DNA of 64,000 nucleotides from Epiperipatus broadwayi (Eukaryota; Onychophora; Udeonychophora; Euonychophora; Peripatidae), in NCBI GenBank assembly GCA_028023455.1, contig JAQFVV010012423.1, forward strand, positions 870,001-934,000. Direction: 5' to 3'. Numbering within the stretch: the stretch's first letter is position 1; every line of letters starts with the position of its first letter. Under the pieces are notes generated by a model. The model searched no databases. It was not told where the DNA came from and saw only the letters and a list, made by a program, of their open reading frames with translations. Positions 61,884 through 64,000 of the stretch are shown piece by piece. Both the position numbers and the translations under genes were made by a program.

Positions 61884-62436
61884 TGAGGAGCTTTGGATCT
61901 GAGAGCACTGCATCTAGATTTGTTTAGCACAGGTGGCACTACTATATGGAGTTTTGCTTTGCTTTGTTTATAAACAATTATGTGCTAGTATTGGAGATGT
62001 GATCATGTGATGCTTGCTGGTAAAATAGAAAGTTGTGTGATAATATGCAGGCAGGAGTAGTAGTTAAGGTATGTAAATCAACAGAGTATCCAGCAAGTCA
62101 AAAATATTAGAACAAATTGAATATGATTGTATTCCTTCTCATTCTCAATAAAACCCATAATAAATATTTTTTATGACTCACTGAATCTCCTGAAGATACA
62201 TCTTTATGCCCTACATCAACTAAAAATGGAAACATTTGCTTTTTACTATCATTTTTTTTGTCTGTGTAATGATAAAATGATGAATTCATAACATAAAAAA
62301 TCCCTAAATCAAAGTTCAACTTGCTGTTTCCAATGCTCAGATATCAAATGATTTCATGAGTGAGCAATAGTTTGATTATTTATAAAATTTTCTCCAGTAA
62401 ATATTATGTGCTAAAAATGACAATTTTAGTTTCTAA

Positions 62437-62533
62437 CTTTAGCTGAGAGGTCATCACAGATGCCTTGCAAGCGTAGTTGGTTGCAGATGGTTGTGGGTTC
62501 GCATCCTGGCCGATGCCATGACACGTGAAAAAA
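62437..62533 (+). repeat. tRNA SINE family C, copy 5
   Basis: Plus sense: TTAGCTGAGAGGTCATC (A-box), GCCTTGCAAGCG, GTGGGTTCGCATCCTGGCCG (B-box), ATGACACGTG and an A-run. It is the only copy of the five in plus orientation. Its 5' end is decayed and no duplication was confirmed. Confidence 0.85.
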
Positions 62534-63002
62534 AATTTACAAGAAATTTAATATATTTGATGATTGGTTCATTGAGGTTTAACTACTGCCAAAGAATTGT
62601 AAGAAAAAAATTTGGGAACCACAAAGTATCTATCTTCTTAATTTTCATTTCTATATTAATTCCAAGTTTCACAATTATAAATTAAGCCTAATATAACTAA
62701 TAAATTGATAACTTTCACTTTTGTTTTCACTGTGATATTATGATTTTGATTATTGGATATAATAGAAAAATAGCTTTACCATTTGATAATTCTAGACTTC
62801 CATCATTGCAGTTATATTTTCTAAAAATTAATAGATCTAAAAGATCGACATTAAAAGCAACAATTCTTACTGATACTTTTGAATTATGATACTGATGATG
62901 AATTTAAGAATACCATTGATAGCAACAAAAATGAATATATGAAGTTTCAAACTGATTGTATCCAAAATTTTACTTGGAGATTAAAATTGTCTTATTTTAT
63001 CA
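62534..63002. other. AT-rich DNA, no gene seen
   Basis: No supported frame or repeat. Confidence 0.5.
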
Positions 63003-63022
63003 TACTATCATCATCATCATTA

Positions 63023-63523
63023 TCAACCATTATCAATCCACTGCAGGATGAAGGTCTCTCCAAGTTTAATCCATCTTCTCTGATCTTTAGCTTCTCTTCT
63101 CCACATCAGCCCTACACATTTTCTTATTTCATCCATCCATCTTACATGTGGTCTCCTTCTGGGTCTTTTACAATCTCTTGGAATCCAGTTTAAAATTTCA
63201 ATTGTCCATCTATTATCATCTCTTCTAGCAATATGTCCAGCCCAACTCCACTTCAATCTTTTAATTTTTTCAATGAGGTCAGTAACACCTGTTTGTTCTC
63301 TTACCCATACATTGCGTTTTCGATCTCTTCTTGTTACTCCCAACATACATCTCTCCATACTTCTTTGAGTGGTCTGAAGTCTCTGTATTGATCTTCTATT
63401 AAGTGTCCAAGTCTCAGATCCATAAGTAAGAACTGGTAAAACACATTTGTTAAAAACCTTTCTTTTCAAACACATAGGCATATTTCCTTTTAATATCAAG
63501 TTATTTCTACCAAAAGCCTCCAA
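63023..63523 (-). pseudogene. C-terminal region of RTE reverse transcriptase
   Basis: A 166-codon open piece with the conserved LPVLTYGSETWTLNRR, then TQRSMERCMLGVTRRDRKR, LKWSWAGHIARRD and RPHVRWMDEIRK blocks, ending ILQWIDNG just before the triplet-repeat tail. It is out of frame by one base with the catalytic piece 63496-63822. The role of this region in target-primed reverse transcription is not well defined. Confidence 0.85.
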
Positions 63524-63822
63524 CCAAGTTTAATTCTATGATTAATTTCCTCTATTATGTTTCCATCTGTATTAATAATCTGACCAAGGTATTTGTAACT
63601 CTTAACTTCTTCTAATTCATCATAATCAATCTTTATTTTCATATTTGGAGCAAATCGATTAAACATTACTTTAGTCTTTTTAACATTTATCTTTAGTCCT
63701 ACTTTCCTACTTTCATCTGATAACTCCTGCAACATTTCCTGCAGCTCGGAAGCATTATTTGCAAAAACAACTACATCATCTGCAAAATCTAAATGACTTA
63801 AATAATCTCCATTTACTTTCAC
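63496..63822 (-). pseudogene. Catalytic palm fragment of RTE reverse transcriptase
   Basis: A 108-codon piece starting inside the RT: LDFADDVVVFANNASELQ with both catalytic aspartates intact, GLKINVKKTKVM, and YKYLGQII. It joins upstream sequence (GVRQGDSISP) only across a frameshift near 63860. Confidence 0.85.
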
Positions 63823-64000
63823 TCCTTTAGTTTCCCATTTTAATCCACAAAATACTTCTGCAGCACTGCTGTAAAAAGTTTTGGAGATATGGAGTCACCT
63901 TGTCTTACACCTTTCTCAATGTTGACTTTCCCAGTATCATTGTGTAATCTAATTGTTGCTGTTGCATTTTTATAAATATTCTTTAAAATATGACAATATC

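Larger units (their letters stand above)
61260..62033 (-). mobile_element. Composite family E insertion with 13-bp target duplication
   Basis: TAAAATAGAAAGT at 61260-61272 and 62021-62033 brackets a 748-bp composite. In minus sense: an inverted piece (62020-61917), a partial unit (61916-61728), a tRNA-like stretch and spacer (61727-61501) and another unit (61500-61273). The two units are direct repeats at 457-bp offset (GTTTATAAAC at 61271 and 61728). The inverted piece complements 61686-61785. The layout parallels 20722-21585. There is no reverse transcriptase. Confidence 0.75.
63003..64000 (-). mobile_element. RTE-type LINE, 3' part, runs off the window
   Basis: Minus sense covers an RT domain and its C-terminal part: GVRQGDSISPKLFTAVL (about 63900), LDFADDVVVFANN with the catalytic FADD box (63790-63760), YKYLGQIINTDG, then YGSETWTLNRRSIQRLQTTQ, KRLKWSWAGHIARRDD and RRRPHVRWMDEIRK (63523-63023). 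These are the marks of RTE-clade elements. A short TGA/ATG triplet repeat (63007-63020) ends it, as RTE elements often do. Frameshifts near 63860 and 63510 make this copy inactive. It is the best preserved of four RTE segments here. Confidence 0.88.

Overview
This window looks like transposon-dominated DNA from an AT-rich animal nuclear genome. The signs are long AT-rich stretches without recognisable exons, tRNA-derived SINEs with target-site duplications, Ty3/gypsy and RTE/Jockey-type retroelement fragments, and CA/TA and TTA/TAA microsatellites. The species cannot be fixed from the sequence. An invertebrate, possibly a mollusc, is only a guess. I found no host gene, functional tRNA, rRNA or CRISPR that I can support; the coding signal belongs almost entirely to mobile elements.

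Layout. 0.9-2.8 kb: a SINE remnant, an RTE relic and a long foldback. 4.4-7.7 kb: a decayed non-LTR retrotransposon on the minus strand (endonuclease, reverse transcriptase, CCHC finger) with a tandem duplication across its active-site motif. 11.95-17.34 kb: a structurally complete but coding-dead Ty3/gypsy element on the minus strand, with 738/740-bp LTRs, a TATTA duplication, a tRNA-Ser-like PBS and a polypurine tract. 18.8-22.9 kb: a cluster of six copies of one repeat family (family B). Five of these span a hammerhead-ribozyme-like fold, and one pair sits in a composite flanked by a 14-bp duplication. 23-40 kb: AT-rich DNA with short tRNA SINEs, foldbacks, microsatellites and an inverted SINE pair. 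40.5-42.6 kb: a second non-LTR relic. 44.5-47.3 kb: two RTE 3' ends in opposite orientation.

49.48-60.45 kb holds the most unusual object: an 11-kb LTR retrotransposon with LTRs of 2.65 and 2.75 kb, flanked by GTAT. It has no protease, reverse transcriptase, RNase H or integrase. Its only long reading frame is about 1,112 codons on the minus strand, and it is interrupted by just two UGA codons, both in a repeated coiled-coil segment. 61.26-62.03 kb: a second composite repeat with a 13-bp duplication and an architecture parallel to the one at 20.7-21.6 kb. 63.0-64.0 kb: the best preserved RTE copy, running off the window end.

Two things deserve attention. One is the set of hammerhead-like folds carried by composite repeats built from an inverted arm plus a direct partial repeat; stem II covaries between copies, and the layout resembles Penelope-like elements. 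The other is the pol-less giant-LTR element with its private large ORF. All homology calls here are by eye from motifs; no database search was run.
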